A DNA stretch of 64,000 bases from contig NZ_CP165628.1 in assembly GCF_041200025.1 (NCBI RefSeq), positions 1,674,001-1,738,000 of the forward strand, written 5' to 3'. The stretch comes from Rouxiella sp. WC2420 (lineage in GTDB: Bacteria > Pseudomonadota > Gammaproteobacteria > Enterobacterales > Enterobacteriaceae). Under the pieces are notes generated by a model. The model was not told where the DNA came from and made no database searches. It was given only the letters and a program-made list of their open reading frames with translations. Numbering within the stretch: position 1 is the stretch's first letter; each line of letters opens with the position of its first letter. The position numbers were made by a program, and so were the translations under genes. Below, one piece after another: positions 1-9,106 of the stretch.

Positions 1-1282
1 ACTGCTGTTCATCAATTAACGAGATAAACACTTCTGAGCCGATATAACCGGTACGCGTGCCGTAGTTGCGGGCATTTTCCGACAGCGTGCGCTGTTCGCG
101 GCGGGTGGAAAAATAGGCACCGTAGTTTTGCTCATCCTCACTGAAAGTGTTCCAGAACGGGCGGAAGATCTGCTCTTTTTCCATCCCTTTACCGCTGCCG
201 TAAAGCTTTTGTACCGAGTAAACCTCGTAGTCCAACGGGCTGGCGTTGTCGACAACCAGATGATATTCGTTGGTCATTTCGCTGAGGTTGATGCGCTCGG
301 CAACGCGAGGGAAAAGGTTAATCGCCGGAGTGCAAAACATTGATAAATGTGTGTTATCAACCACACGCTCCAGCTCGCTGTGTGTCTTGTCGAGCAGGAT
401 GAGAATATCGAACTGGCGTTTATCGCGACTTTCTACGATCAGCGGTTTCATCCCTTCGATGCTGAAAAACATAAAACGAGTCGGGAAGGCGAAATATTCC
501 TGCAACAGGCGATACCCGCTGAAATTGCGTAAATCTTCCGGCAACAGCGCCTGCTCGGCGTCAAACCCTTCCTGACGCAGCGCGTTATCGGGCAATAAAC
601 GATAGCTGCCGTCGGGAGACGAAGTCTGGCAAACCACGCCGACACTGTGCTGCATCAGTAATTCCAGCAGACCTAACGCCGGACCATCCGCCGCGCTGAG
701 ATGAAAGGTCAGCTTGTCGAAGGCCATGCGATTCAACGGCACGTCGCCCTCGCTTTCGACGCGGATACGCAAGGCACTCACCGCGCCGCGACTCTGTAAC
801 TCTGAGGAGGGCAGCGGAATATCGGCCGGAATACCGCCCAGCTCCACCTGGCTGATTTTCAGCGGCAGCAGCGTGACATCGTGCGCCGTCTGATATTTAC
901 AGGTAATGCCGCGGCGTTTCATGCTCTGGTTTTCAATCATCGTGCCACGAGGAATGAGAAAACCGCTGTTAATGTTGCCTTTGGTTTTATCTGGCTGAAG
1001 TTCAATGATCGCCATCGAAGGAGTGGGGGCCAGATAATTGGGATAAATCATTTCCAGCAGGCGCTGGGAAAAGCGTGGAAACTCGGCGTCCATTTTCAGC
1101 TGTACGCGCGAGGTCAGGAAGGCAAATCCCTCCATTAATCTTTCTACATACGGGTCGGCGACTTCAATACCGTGCATGCCCAGCCTGCCAGCCACTTTAG
1201 GATTGCGTTCGGCAAACTCGGCACCCATTTCGCGCAGATAGGAAAGCTCGCGATTGTAATACTCAAGCAGTTTGCGATTCAT
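1..1282 (-). CDS. tssF: TssF, type VI secretion baseplate subunit (partial, C-terminus off the left edge)
   Basis: TssF (VasA/ImpG family) is a baseplate wedge subunit that works with TssE, TssG and TssK in the cytoplasm to seat the sheath on the membrane complex. The reading frame opens with an ATG at 1282 and stays open to base 1, giving about 427 residues of a protein that is usually near 590. The N-terminus begins MNRKLLEYYNRELSYLREMG, followed by EFAERNPKVAGRLG and the FPRFSQRLLEMIYPNYLAP segment, all typical of the family. It starts 2 bases after the tssE stop, so the two are translationally close. It is the last gene of the T6SS operon visible here; tssG would be expected next, outside the window. 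The start and frame were read directly from the sequence. Confidence 0.93.
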   Translation of the reverse strand, partial: MNRKLLEYYNRELSYLREMGAEFAERNPKVAGRLGMHGIEVADPYVERLMEGFAFLTSRVQLKMDAEFPRFSQRLLEMIYPNYLAPTPSMAIIELQPDKTKGNINSGFLIPRGTMIENQSMKRRGITCKYQTAHDVTLLPLKISQVELGGIPADIPLPSSELQSRGAVSALRIRVESEGDVPLNRMAFDKLTFHLSAADGPALGLLELLMQHSVGVVCQTSSPDGSYRLLPDNALRQEGFDAEQALLPEDLRNFSGYRLLQEYFAFPTRFMFFSIEGMKPLIVESRDKRQFDILILLDKTHSELERVVDNTHLSMFCTPAINLFPRVAERINLSEMTNEYHLVVDNASPLDYEVYSVQKLYGSGKGMEKEQIFRPFWNTFSEDEQNYGAYFSTRREQRTLSENARNYGTRTGYIGSEVFISLIDEQQ

Positions 1283-1284
1283 GA

Positions 1285-1857
1285 TTAGCCGAGATCCTTA
1301 AGTTCAAAGTGCCCGATTTCTAAATCAATGTCGGTGCGAAACAGGAATTCCAGCGGCCAGGGAACGCACCACAGATTGCCCTTGATTTCGATCGAGAGAA
1401 TATTGTGTGTATCCAGCGATTTTGGGTCGGTAATACATTTCACCTGCAAGTCGCGGGCGATAATTCTTGGCTCAAAATTGATAATTGCCTGCGTCAAACG
1501 GCGCTGCACATCATTCCATTCGATATCCGACATCCTTTTACCGGCCAGCGGAGATACGCCAAAGTTGAGCACCGATGAACGAACCTCGGCAAAGGCGGTG
1601 AGATCGTGTTGCTCTTCGTTATTCACACAGTTGAACAGCCACTGTAAGTCGCGCAACACCTGTCGGCGCAGCTCGCTGTGGGTAATAACGTTTTTTGCCG
1701 GGTTGAACTCACGCTTTTCCGGCTCGTCGTCGGTCAATCGGTCAAGCAGGCCGGGCTGCACTTTGTCACGGCTGGTCATGCGCGGATTATTTTCACGCGC
1801 CTGATAGCCCGTGCGGAAAAGGTCTTCACCTTCCGGCATCAAAGAAGTGGGCTTCAT
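1285..1857 (-). CDS. tssE: TssE, gp25-like T6SS baseplate protein
   Basis: TssE is the gp25/gpW-like baseplate component that contacts the end of the TssB/TssC sheath in the cytoplasm. The 190-residue product is slightly longer than the usual 140-180. The core from about residue 30 holds the PGLLDRLTDDEP motif, then the family segments VRSSVLNFGVSPLAG and RRLTQAIINFEPRI, and a C-terminal strand region ending in DIDLEIGHFEL. The ATG at 1857 has a GGAG sequence 7 bases upstream. An internal Met near residue 27 (MTSRDKVQPG) could be an alternative start, but it has less support. It lies between tagJ and tssF in the minus-strand operon. Confidence 0.94.
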   Translation of the reverse strand: MKPTSLMPEGEDLFRTGYQARENNPRMTSRDKVQPGLLDRLTDDEPEKREFNPAKNVITHSELRRQVLRDLQWLFNCVNNEEQHDLTAFAEVRSSVLNFGVSPLAGKRMSDIEWNDVQRRLTQAIINFEPRIIARDLQVKCITDPKSLDTHNILSIEIKGNLWCVPWPLEFLFRTDIDLEIGHFELKDLG

Positions 1858-1906
1858 AAGTGGGCTCCGGCTGAAGGGGAAGGGCTGATTAAGGTAAAAT
1901 CAGGAA

Positions 1907-2746
1907 TTATTCAGGTTCGCTGAATTGCAATAAGTCGATTTCCAGTAGCGAAAATTCCCGATCGTCGTCTAGCCAAACGCGCTGACCGTGGCCGATAAAC
2001 AGGTCCTGGGCGGCGTCAGGCTGTGACCATTCGGTTTTTTGTGCCAGCATCAGTGCTTCTTCGCTTTGAGTGTTCAGGGCATCATAAAAGGCGAACGGAT
2101 AGCGGACCGGCAACTGGCACACCTGTTCATTGCCGTTACGCAGTTGGACCAGACAGTGCCGCCATACTAAATCAGTGACGCTGGCCGGCGGCTGAAACTG
2201 AATTCGTTCAATAGCGCTAAATGAAATCCAGTGATAAACACCGTTTACAATCGTTTCGCATACCGGACCGAGGCGATCGTCCCCGTCGGCCAGCCAGGCA
2301 AAATCCAGCGTAGCGGCTTCATTTTCTCCGGGTCGCGGCTGGCGACGCAGCTGGCCGGGATTTAGCGGCGCGGCCTCTAATGCCTGGTAACGACTCTCAT
2401 CGGCGTCCAGATTGTTGTTGAGCAGGGCTTCCACCATCAGCTTTAGCCAGGGTGCGTCATCACTTAATAGTCTTGGCGACGCCTCGCGGTTAAATACCTG
2501 CTGACGCTGCAGTTCGCCTTCAACCGCCTGACTCAATAATGTCACCGTCGGCAGCGCCAAGGGTGCCAGCACTTGCCAGGCTTTGAGCTGTGCCAGTGCG
2601 CCGCGCCAGTCACCGCGTAAACACAATAATTGCACCAGCGATGCCCGCAGATCAGCATCTGCCGGACGAACGCCAATGTCACTGCGTAGCGCTTCGATAG
2701 CCTGCGCCAGTGTGCCGTTGCGCAGCATGTCGGAAAGGAGTGTCAT
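1907..2746 (-). CDS. tagJ: TagJ / ImpE-family T6SS accessory protein
   Basis: This is a member of the ImpE/SciE family, known as TagJ, a cytoplasmic accessory protein that binds the sheath subunit TssB and has been linked to ClpV-driven sheath recycling. The product is 279 residues. Its N-terminal half is helical and repeat-like (ADLRASLVQLLCLRGDWRGA, TLLSQAVEGE), as expected for the family. The C-terminal half carries the ImpE-type ADGDDRLGPVCE and ERIQFQPPASVTDLVWR segments. The frame is open further upstream to 2818, but the ATG at 2746 (MTLLSDMLRNG) is preferred because it has an AGG ribosome-binding sequence 6 bases upstream and lies outside the preceding gene. It sits 23 bases after that gene and ahead of tssE. 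Confidence 0.88.
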   Translation of the reverse strand: MTLLSDMLRNGTLAQAIEALRSDIGVRPADADLRASLVQLLCLRGDWRGALAQLKAWQVLAPLALPTVTLLSQAVEGELQRQQVFNREASPRLLSDDAPWLKLMVEALLNNNLDADESRYQALEAAPLNPGQLRRQPRPGENEAATLDFAWLADGDDRLGPVCETIVNGVYHWISFSAIERIQFQPPASVTDLVWRHCLVQLRNGNEQVCQLPVRYPFAFYDALNTQSEEALMLAQKTEWSQPDAAQDLFIGHGQRVWLDDDREFSLLEIDLLQFSEPE

Positions 2747-2769
2747 ACAGAGCCTCACTGTGTGGTTGG

Positions 2770-3717
2770 CTATTTGTTGTCGGTTTTGGCCAGCGTATCG
2801 GCGGCAGGATTGCGCCATTCAGGATGCAGTTTCTCGATGAAAACCGCATTTAGCGGGATGTTGCTGCCGTTCAGGCCCCACTGTTGGCTAAGATTTTTTA
2901 ACTGCGCGGGCTGTTTACTGCCCGGCTGGCCCTCAATCGCCATTTTTCCTTTAAAACGCCAGGCGCGTGCATTGCTGTCATAGGGCAAGATTAGCCAGCT
3001 GTCTTTCACTGCGACGTTAGCCAGAATCAGTCGCTGGTTGTTGGCGCTGAGCACGCTGAGTGCGGTTTTTTCTGCATTTTCTGGCAGGCCCAGCAGCGGA
3101 TAGCCGCTAAGATAATTTAGCGCTTCGCCGCTGCCTGGCTGGTTCTCGGCGCTACCGTTCAACCATCCCTGCGGGTCGCAATGCAGACCGCTTTGCCCGC
3201 TGGGAAAGAACAACGCGCTCGACTGAGGGCCCCAAAAGGTTCTGAAATGGCAGGCGTCGGGCGTTTCGAATTTACTGATCTGTGCGGTGTCGGCCGCCTC
3301 GGGCGAGGGCAGAGACGTTGCGGGTGACGGCGTTGTTGCGGTGGCGGTCTGCTGCGCGCTCTCGCTTTGTTCGGCGGTGACTTTCCAGCCGTTTTTGTTT
3401 ACTGCCGTGCCTTTTTGCTGTAGCTGCCCTTTGCTGTCTAGCGCCTGCCAGTTAAGAGTGGTCAACTGGCTACACTCTTTATGCATTAACGCACCCACGG
3501 CGGGAAGGAATTCTGCCAGTGAATCGGCATTGAATTTCTTTTGTGCGACGATACGCAAAGGCAAGGTCGGCGCACACCAGCTGCTGGCACGAGCACTTTT
3601 TACGTCATCGAGATACGCCGCCTGTTTGCTGCCAGGTGACCAGGCAATACGGTAATCTTGTGCCTGAGCCAGTGCCGGCAGAGTGAGCAGGCACAAAGGC
3701 CAAATCCATGCTTTCAT
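2770..3717 (-). CDS. Exported Cys-containing protein of unknown function in the T6SS operon
   Basis: I do not recognise a named family. The 315-residue product starts with a clear signal peptide (MKAWIWPLCLLTLPALAQA), so a periplasmic location is likely. The mature part carries four cysteines spread over the chain (WCAP, KECSQ, DACHF, LHCDP), which could form two disulfides. A Ser/Thr/Pro/Ala-rich linker lies near residues 130-160 and the C-terminal region is Trp-containing (NLSQQWGLNGSN). A GTG at 3729 is possible, but the ATG at 3717 has an AGGTGA sequence upstream and starts exactly at the signal peptide. It lies between pppA and tagJ, which suggests a T6SS-linked envelope role; that role is inference only. 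Confidence 0.75.
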   Translation of the reverse strand: MKAWIWPLCLLTLPALAQAQDYRIAWSPGSKQAAYLDDVKSARASSWCAPTLPLRIVAQKKFNADSLAEFLPAVGALMHKECSQLTTLNWQALDSKGQLQQKGTAVNKNGWKVTAEQSESAQQTATATTPSPATSLPSPEAADTAQISKFETPDACHFRTFWGPQSSALFFPSGQSGLHCDPQGWLNGSAENQPGSGEALNYLSGYPLLGLPENAEKTALSVLSANNQRLILANVAVKDSWLILPYDSNARAWRFKGKMAIEGQPGSKQPAQLKNLSQQWGLNGSNIPLNAVFIEKLHPEWRNPAADTLAKTDNK

Positions 3718-3740
3718 AAGGTCTCTCACCTGTTAATCGG

Positions 3741-4520
3741 CTACTTGTTGGGAGCCAGCAAAATTCTTTGCGCGTCGCCGAGCGAATGCAGCAGGGTGGT
3801 GTCCTGCGGATTACCGACCCAAATCGCGATGGCAGAAAAGTTATCTTTTTTCTCCGAGCGTTTGAGTATTTCCAGCATCAGCACCAGCCATTCATTGGGG
3901 GAATTGACCATGCGCAACGTTTGTTCCATATCGTCTGTGCTTAACTCGTGCCAAAAGCCGTCGGTACAGAGTAAAAACACGTCACCGTCTTCCAGTGGCA
4001 ATACGTCGCTGTAGCTGGCTTCGCGCTGTTCGTGCATCCCCAATGCGAAGTAGAGCAGGTTACTGTTAACGCCCTGGGTCTGATAACCCGCATCTTTCAT
4101 CTGCTGTACCAGGCTGTGATCGCGAGTGGTCTGCATCAAATAGCCGCGGCGAAAAGCGTAGAGTCGGCTGTCCCCGGCGTGCGCCCAGTAGGCCAGTTTG
4201 TAATCACGATCGACAAACAGGCTGACCAGGGTAGTGCCCATATTTTTCAGTTCGCTACTTTGTTTCTGCCCGGTCAGGATTGCCTGATTGGCACGATTGA
4301 TATGCTGCGCAATGTGCTGGGCATCGAGATGGTTTTCGCCGTTGAAATTCTCGAGCAGAGTGTTGCTGGCGATTTGCGCGGCGACTTCTCCGCCCGGAAT
4401 GCCAGCAATGCCGTCACACACCACAAAACAGGCTGAGCGATTGCCCACTATCTGCCCGATGCTGTCCTGATTGCTGGCGCGAATTCCCTGATTAGACGTC
4501 GTTGCAAAAGTAATATTCAT
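3741..4520 (-). CDS. pppA: PP2C-type serine/threonine phosphatase of the T6SS (PppA-like)
   Basis: This is a PP2C-family metal-dependent Ser/Thr phosphatase. In T6SS loci PppA removes phosphate from the FHA protein and opposes the PpkA kinase, setting when the machine fires. The 259-residue product shows the PP2C metal-binding motifs in order: SNQDSIG near residue 17, VCDGIAG near 34, GDSRLYAFRRG near 120, and CTDGFW near 190. Its start codon overlaps the tagH stop by one base (TAATG), so it is probably coupled to its likely substrate. No PpkA kinase is found in this window; it may lie beyond the left edge, or the phosphatase may act alone. The ATG at 4520 is the only sensible start. Confidence 0.92.
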   Translation of the reverse strand: MNITFATTSNQGIRASNQDSIGQIVGNRSACFVVCDGIAGIPGGEVAAQIASNTLLENFNGENHLDAQHIAQHINRANQAILTGQKQSSELKNMGTTLVSLFVDRDYKLAYWAHAGDSRLYAFRRGYLMQTTRDHSLVQQMKDAGYQTQGVNSNLLYFALGMHEQREASYSDVLPLEDGDVFLLCTDGFWHELSTDDMEQTLRMVNSPNEWLVLMLEILKRSEKKDNFSAIAIWVGNPQDTTLLHSLGDAQRILLAPNK

Positions 4521-6349
4521 TATTTTCCCTGTTTGGTTTGCAGGTCTTTGTATTGTTCAACTTCAACGTCATAGGCATGCAGAAAAGCCTCGCCAAACAG
4601 GGTATGGAAATCATCCTCAATTTCTCCCGACGTCTTTTGATAGTTCTTGATGAAATAGTCCCAGAGTGCAGCCTTGCGCTTGGTGGAGAGCGCCATTCGC
4701 GGCAGCTGTCCGGCCTCCCGCGCCTGAGTTTCCAGCAGTTCTGGATTAAAAGATTGCAACATGGCAGCGATGATGGCGCGAATGCCGGCGATCATCCCGA
4801 GCTGGTGGGCCTGCAAATCGATTAACGCGTCACGCACCGCCTGTTCTGGCTGCATAAAACCCGGCATCTGAGTACCAAACATCTGCATCAGTACCGTTTT
4901 CCCGGAAGGCAGCAGTTTGAACGGGTTGTTGGCTTCATCGAGGATCATCGTCATCTCCGCTTTGACCCCGCGTTTCAGCATTGAGCGCGAAGACAGCAGC
5001 GCGACGGTGCCTTGCGAAAACAGGCTGACAACCTGGCCCAGCAGGCGCATCTTCTCTGCGTCGAAATCCGGCTGATTTTGCATATCGCTCAGGCCGATGC
5101 CTTCCAGCAGGCCTTGCAACAGGTTGCCGTCAAGGTGCGGGCTGTTATCACTTTGCCGCGCCGGTTGGCGCTGGTAGGAAACCGGATCGATACCCATGCG
5201 GCCCGCTGAAAGCGAAGGTTGCGGAGCAAGTTTTTCTTCCGGCTCAAACGTTGGGTTAACGGGAGCTTCTGACGAGGGTTGTTCGGCAGTAAAAGGAGCT
5301 GAATGAGGCTCGTAGGCCTGCTGTGGCTCAGGAGAGAGTTGACGACTTGCCTGCTCTGCCTGTCGCGCAAGATGAGCCTGAATTTCAGGGCGCATCTCTG
5401 ATGGCAATGGCGGCTGAGGATCGGGGCGTGTCAAAGCTTCTGTCGGCAGCGGCTGTGAGTGCTGAACAGAGGGCTGTTTGGGCGGTTCGGCCTGCGGCTC
5501 AATACTCTGAAAATGCTCCGGCGGCGTTAGAGGCTGGCCGCTATCGACCATCAGGCCGAACAGGTCATTGCCATCGGACGAGGTTGCTGCGCCGCCAAAC
5601 AGTGCCAGCGGATCCAGTTCCTGCTGCGCCGAGTCGGGCCTTTTTAACGATGATTCCTGTGCCAAAAGCGCGCTCGGCGTCGGATTCTTAAGAATGTGTT
5701 CCTGCTCAAACGGGCTGTCGGCTGTGAATAGGCGCGTCGGGTCGGTTTCGCGTTTATTGAGCTGGCGCAGCTCGGCAGGGTTTTCGATTTGCAGGATAGG
5801 ATCAACAGGATTCAATTCCTGGGTCTGCAACTCGGTCAGCGGATTATTTTTAGCTTTTTGCACATCGGCAGCGGCCTGAGCCTGGGTTTGCGCACGGTTA
5901 TCAGTGGAAAATTCATCGGCAAGGCTGTCCCATATTTCACCGGGAATCGCGGCTGCCGGGCTGAGCTGAGAGCTGGCTGGCACGGCTTTCAACGATTTTG
6001 ACATCAGCGTCGCGTCCGTTTTTGGTGCGCTTTGAGCCAGGGATGACACCTCAATCAGATAGTCACCGATACCCAGCCGATCGCCATCCTGCAATTCAAC
6101 CTGACGACCGCGCTCCAGTGGAATGCCATTGAACTCAACGTTGATCACATTGCCGCGATTGGTCAGGCGGCATTCGCCCTCGGCAGAAATATGGACCAGC
6201 GCCTGCAACCGTGAAATTGCGCGGTTTTCATCTGGCAAGGTGAAATTATTATCCTCACTGCGGCCAATAGTGCCACCCGGCGGGGCGAAGTCGCAGCTGG
6301 TCTGGGGGGGCTGAACGCCATTTTTACTTTTTACGAGGGTAAATCGCAT
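4520..6349 (-). CDS. tagH: TagH, FHA-domain T6SS regulator (Fha)
   Basis: This is the FHA-domain scaffold that binds phosphothreonine and switches T6SS assembly after phosphorylation. The 609-residue product has an N-terminal FHA domain at about residues 1-95, with the GRSEDNNFTLPD phosphopeptide-binding loop followed by the ISRLQALVHIS strand. A long Pro/Gln/Glu/Ser-rich linker runs from about 110 to 420. The conserved C-terminal TagH domain at about 430-609 contains RSMLKRGVKAEMTMI and LFGEAFLHAYDVEVEQY. The frame is open upstream to 6583, but that extension overlaps hcp and has no FHA character, so the ATG at 6349 is chosen. It is coupled to pppA by a one-base overlap. Confidence 0.92.
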   Translation of the reverse strand: MRFTLVKSKNGVQPPQTSCDFAPPGGTIGRSEDNNFTLPDENRAISRLQALVHISAEGECRLTNRGNVINVEFNGIPLERGRQVELQDGDRLGIGDYLIEVSSLAQSAPKTDATLMSKSLKAVPASSQLSPAAAIPGEIWDSLADEFSTDNRAQTQAQAAADVQKAKNNPLTELQTQELNPVDPILQIENPAELRQLNKRETDPTRLFTADSPFEQEHILKNPTPSALLAQESSLKRPDSAQQELDPLALFGGAATSSDGNDLFGLMVDSGQPLTPPEHFQSIEPQAEPPKQPSVQHSQPLPTEALTRPDPQPPLPSEMRPEIQAHLARQAEQASRQLSPEPQQAYEPHSAPFTAEQPSSEAPVNPTFEPEEKLAPQPSLSAGRMGIDPVSYQRQPARQSDNSPHLDGNLLQGLLEGIGLSDMQNQPDFDAEKMRLLGQVVSLFSQGTVALLSSRSMLKRGVKAEMTMILDEANNPFKLLPSGKTVLMQMFGTQMPGFMQPEQAVRDALIDLQAHQLGMIAGIRAIIAAMLQSFNPELLETQAREAGQLPRMALSTKRKAALWDYFIKNYQKTSGEIEDDFHTLFGEAFLHAYDVEVEQYKDLQTKQGK

Positions 6350-6437
6350 AGTCGCAACCTGAATGAGTTCACCTGAGGCGGAACTATCCCCTCCAAAAAA
6401 GAGGGGATTTGTTAAGTTTTTACCAAAAGATAGGCGA

Positions 6438-6920
6438 TTAAGAACCGGTGTTCTGTTTGATATCCCAAGTGAATTCGGTAGAAGCACCCTGACCACCGGT
6501 ATCCAGCTGCACCCAGTATTCGCTCTTGACCGACGCGGCCTGGAATGAATAGTTGATGCCGACGGTGTCATCAGTGTGGGCACCGATATATTGCACTGCG
6601 GTCACTAAAACCTGAGTCAGAACGATTTGGGTGTACTCAACCTGAGTCCCACCGGCCTTGCAAACAGACAATGTAATGGTTGGGATGTGCTCACCGTTGG
6701 CACAGTATTTCATCAGGCTCGGCGTCGCTTTGTCGATCAGTGCATTCACGTGCAGATCGTTAAAATACACTTTACCGGCACCGCCACCGCCACCGACGTT
6801 CATGTTGTTTGGCTGATTGGCGCCCCAGGAGAAAGATAAAATGTCCGACCATCCGGTGTGGTTGGAATCTTTTGATTCGCCAGTGATACCGCTAACCTGC
6901 AGGAACATTGAAATAGCCAT
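6438..6920 (-). CDS. hcp: Hcp, T6SS inner tube protein
   Basis: Hcp hexamers stack into the tube that is propelled out of the cell by sheath contraction and can carry small effectors in its lumen. The 160-residue product has the standard size. Its N-terminus MAISMFLQVSGITGESKDSN and the HTGWSDILSFSWGANQ segment are the classic Hcp signature, followed by KVYFNDLHVNALIDKATPSL and a C-terminal EYWVQLDTGGQG. A glycine-rich stretch (GGGGGAG) lies in the extended loop near residues 43-49. It is encoded inside the operon between tssC and tagH, with 75 bases to tssC, and a GGAG sequence precedes the ATG at 6920. It has no C-terminal toxin extension. Confidence 0.97.
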   Translation of the reverse strand: MAISMFLQVSGITGESKDSNHTGWSDILSFSWGANQPNNMNVGGGGGAGKVYFNDLHVNALIDKATPSLMKYCANGEHIPTITLSVCKAGGTQVEYTQIVLTQVLVTAVQYIGAHTDDTVGINYSFQAASVKSEYWVQLDTGGQGASTEFTWDIKQNTGS

Positions 6921-6995
6921 AGTTGAAAAACTCCATTAGTCATTGTGTAAACGAAGGGGTAGTGAAAACCGACAAGAGATAAAAGCGAGTGACCG

Positions 6996-8498
6996 CTAAG
7001 CCTGCTTTTGTTTAAGCGAAGGCAGTTTGGATACCAGGCGCAGAGACACCGTTAACCCTTCCAGCTGGTAGTGCGGGCGCAGGAAGAACTTGGCCGAGTA
7101 ATAACCGGGATTGTCCTCAATTTCTTCGACCTGGATTTGTGCGTCAGCCAGTGGCTTACGCGATTTGGTTTGTTGGGAAGAGTTGGCCGGGTCGCCATCC
7201 ACATAGTGAACGATCCACTCGTTCAGCCAGCGTTCCATGTCCTGCCGCTCGCGGAACGAACCAATCTTGTCGCGCACAATGCATTTCAGATAATGGGCAA
7301 AGCGGCAGCAGGCAAACAGGTACGGCAGGCGCGCTGCCAGTTGAGCGTTGGCGCTGGCGTCGGCGTCGTAATACTCTTCCGGTTTTTGCAGCGACTGCGC
7401 ACCGATAAACGCGGCAAAGTCAGAGTTTTTACGGTGAATCAGAGGGATAAAGCCGTTTTTCGCCAGCTCGGCTTCTCGACGGTCGCTGATGGCAATTTCC
7501 GTCGGACATTTCATATCCACGCCGCCGTCGTCGCTCGGGAACACATGGCACGGCAGGTTTTCAACCGAACCGCCGGACTCGACACCGCGAATCGACGTAC
7601 ACCAGCCGAACTCTTTAAATGAACGGTTGATGTTTGCGCCCATGGCGTAGGCGGCGTTGGCCCAGGTGTAGTTCTTGTGGGTTGCGCCTTCGGTATCTTC
7701 TTCAAAATCAAAGCTGTCTACTGGATTGGTGCGAATACCGTAGGGCAAACGTGACAGGAAGCGCGGCATCACGAGTCCCAGATAACGGGTATCTTCACTT
7801 TCGCGCAGCGTGCGCCAGGCAGCGTACTCAGTGTTCTGGAAGATCTTGGTCAGGTCACGCGGGTTAGCCAGCTCTTGCCAGCTTTCCATTTGCAGCGCGC
7901 TCGGCGAGGCACCCGAGATGAACGGGCAGTGCGCGGCGGCGCTTATCTTGGCAATCTCGCCCAGCGTTTCGACATCCTGCGGGCTGTGGTCGAAATAGTA
8001 GTCGCCAATCAGGCAGCCAAACGGTTCGCCACCAAACTGTCCGTACTCTTCTTCATAGATTTTTTTAAACAGCGGACCCTGATCCCAGCCGATACCTTTA
8101 TGGCGTTTCAGATTGCGCGCCAGCTCTTTCTTGCTGATATTCATCACGCGGATTTTCAGCATTTCGTCGGTTTCAGTGTTGTTGACCAGATAATGCAGAC
8201 CGCGCCACGCGCCTTCCAGCTTCTGGAAAGATTCGTGATGCATGATCTGGTTAACCTGCTGCGACAGCTTCTGGTCCATTTCTGCGATCAGCGCCTGAAT
8301 GGTGCGGTAGGCGTCGGTCGACAGCGGCACGGTATTTTCCAGCGCCTGCTCGGCCAGGGTTTTCACCGCGCTTTCAATTGCATCGCGGGCAGAATCGGTT
8401 TTTGGCTTGAATTCTTTATTGAGCAGCGCCGAGAATTCATCCTGGGTAAAGCTTTGCTGTGAAGCCTGTTCAAGAGGAGTCGTTGAGGAATTACTCAT
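6996..8498 (-). CDS. tssC: TssC, T6SS contractile sheath large subunit
   Basis: TssC (VipB/EvpB family) pairs with TssB to build the contractile cytoplasmic sheath. The 500-residue product is full length. Diagnostic parts are WRGLHYLVNNTETDEMLKIR near residue 95, the GQFGGEPFGCLIGDYYFDH segment near 155, RFLSRLPYG near 245, and the C-terminal half with YLFACCRFAHYLKCIVRDKIG. Its ATG at 8498 lies 8 bases inside the tssB gene, an overlap typical of the tssBC pair and consistent with coupled translation at the matched ratio the sheath needs. hcp follows 75 bases downstream. Confidence 0.98.
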   Translation of the reverse strand: MSNSSTTPLEQASQQSFTQDEFSALLNKEFKPKTDSARDAIESAVKTLAEQALENTVPLSTDAYRTIQALIAEMDQKLSQQVNQIMHHESFQKLEGAWRGLHYLVNNTETDEMLKIRVMNISKKELARNLKRHKGIGWDQGPLFKKIYEEEYGQFGGEPFGCLIGDYYFDHSPQDVETLGEIAKISAAAHCPFISGASPSALQMESWQELANPRDLTKIFQNTEYAAWRTLRESEDTRYLGLVMPRFLSRLPYGIRTNPVDSFDFEEDTEGATHKNYTWANAAYAMGANINRSFKEFGWCTSIRGVESGGSVENLPCHVFPSDDGGVDMKCPTEIAISDRREAELAKNGFIPLIHRKNSDFAAFIGAQSLQKPEEYYDADASANAQLAARLPYLFACCRFAHYLKCIVRDKIGSFRERQDMERWLNEWIVHYVDGDPANSSQQTKSRKPLADAQIQVEEIEDNPGYYSAKFFLRPHYQLEGLTVSLRLVSKLPSLKQKQA

Positions 8499-9051
8499 GA
8501 TTAGTCTCCGTGCTGCTGTCTTCTGCCACTTTGTCGGCCGGTTTCGCGGCGTTAGTCAGCGATTTGAGCAGGGTAGGGTTTTTAAGGATTTCAGAGATCA
8601 GCTCTTCAGCGCCGTTTTTGCCATCCATATAGGAAAGCAGGTTGGAAAGCTGGGTGCGGGCGTCGAGCAGTTTGTCCAGCGGCTCGACGCGACGGACGAT
8701 AGCGTCAGGTGAAAAATCGTCCATGCTGTTGAACGTCAGGTCTACGCCCAGCATGCCCTTACCGGTCAATGTGTTATCGACGTGATAGGCAATGTGCGGC
8801 TGTAAGGCCTTCATGCGCTCGTCAAAGTTATCGATGTCAATTTCGAGGAACTTGCGCTCGTCGATAGGCATTTGGTCCTGCTGCGACTGGCCCACCAAAT
8901 CTGCCATTACGCCCATGACAAAGGGGATCTGGATTTTTTTCTCGGAGCCATAAATTTCGACGTCATATTCGATCTGCACGCGCGGTGCACGATTACGGGC
9001 AATGAATTTCTGCCCGCTGCGGGCTTTTTTTATGCCTGGGAAGTTTGCCAT
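8491..9051 (-). CDS. tssB: TssB, T6SS contractile sheath small subunit
   Basis: TssB (VipA/ImpB family) is the small sheath subunit; its helices interlock with TssC and it carries the site seen by ClpV for recycling. The 186-residue product includes the family hallmark VQIEYDVEIYGSEKKIQIPF near residues 26-45, VMGVMADLVGQS next to it, and the LTFNSMDDFSPDAIVRRVEPL segment near 105-125. The C-terminus (NAAKPADKVAEDSSTETNHE) is acidic. It overlaps tssC by 8 bases. The gap of 55 bases to tssA upstream contains no other gene. Confidence 0.97.
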   Translation of the reverse strand: MANFPGIKKARSGQKFIARNRAPRVQIEYDVEIYGSEKKIQIPFVMGVMADLVGQSQQDQMPIDERKFLEIDIDNFDERMKALQPHIAYHVDNTLTGKGMLGVDLTFNSMDDFSPDAIVRRVEPLDKLLDARTQLSNLLSYMDGKNGAEELISEILKNPTLLKSLTNAAKPADKVAEDSSTETNHE

Positions 9052-9106
9052 CTGGTTTCTCCATCAAGTAAATGCACTGCGGTTAAATAAGAGTCGGCGC
9101 GAAGGC

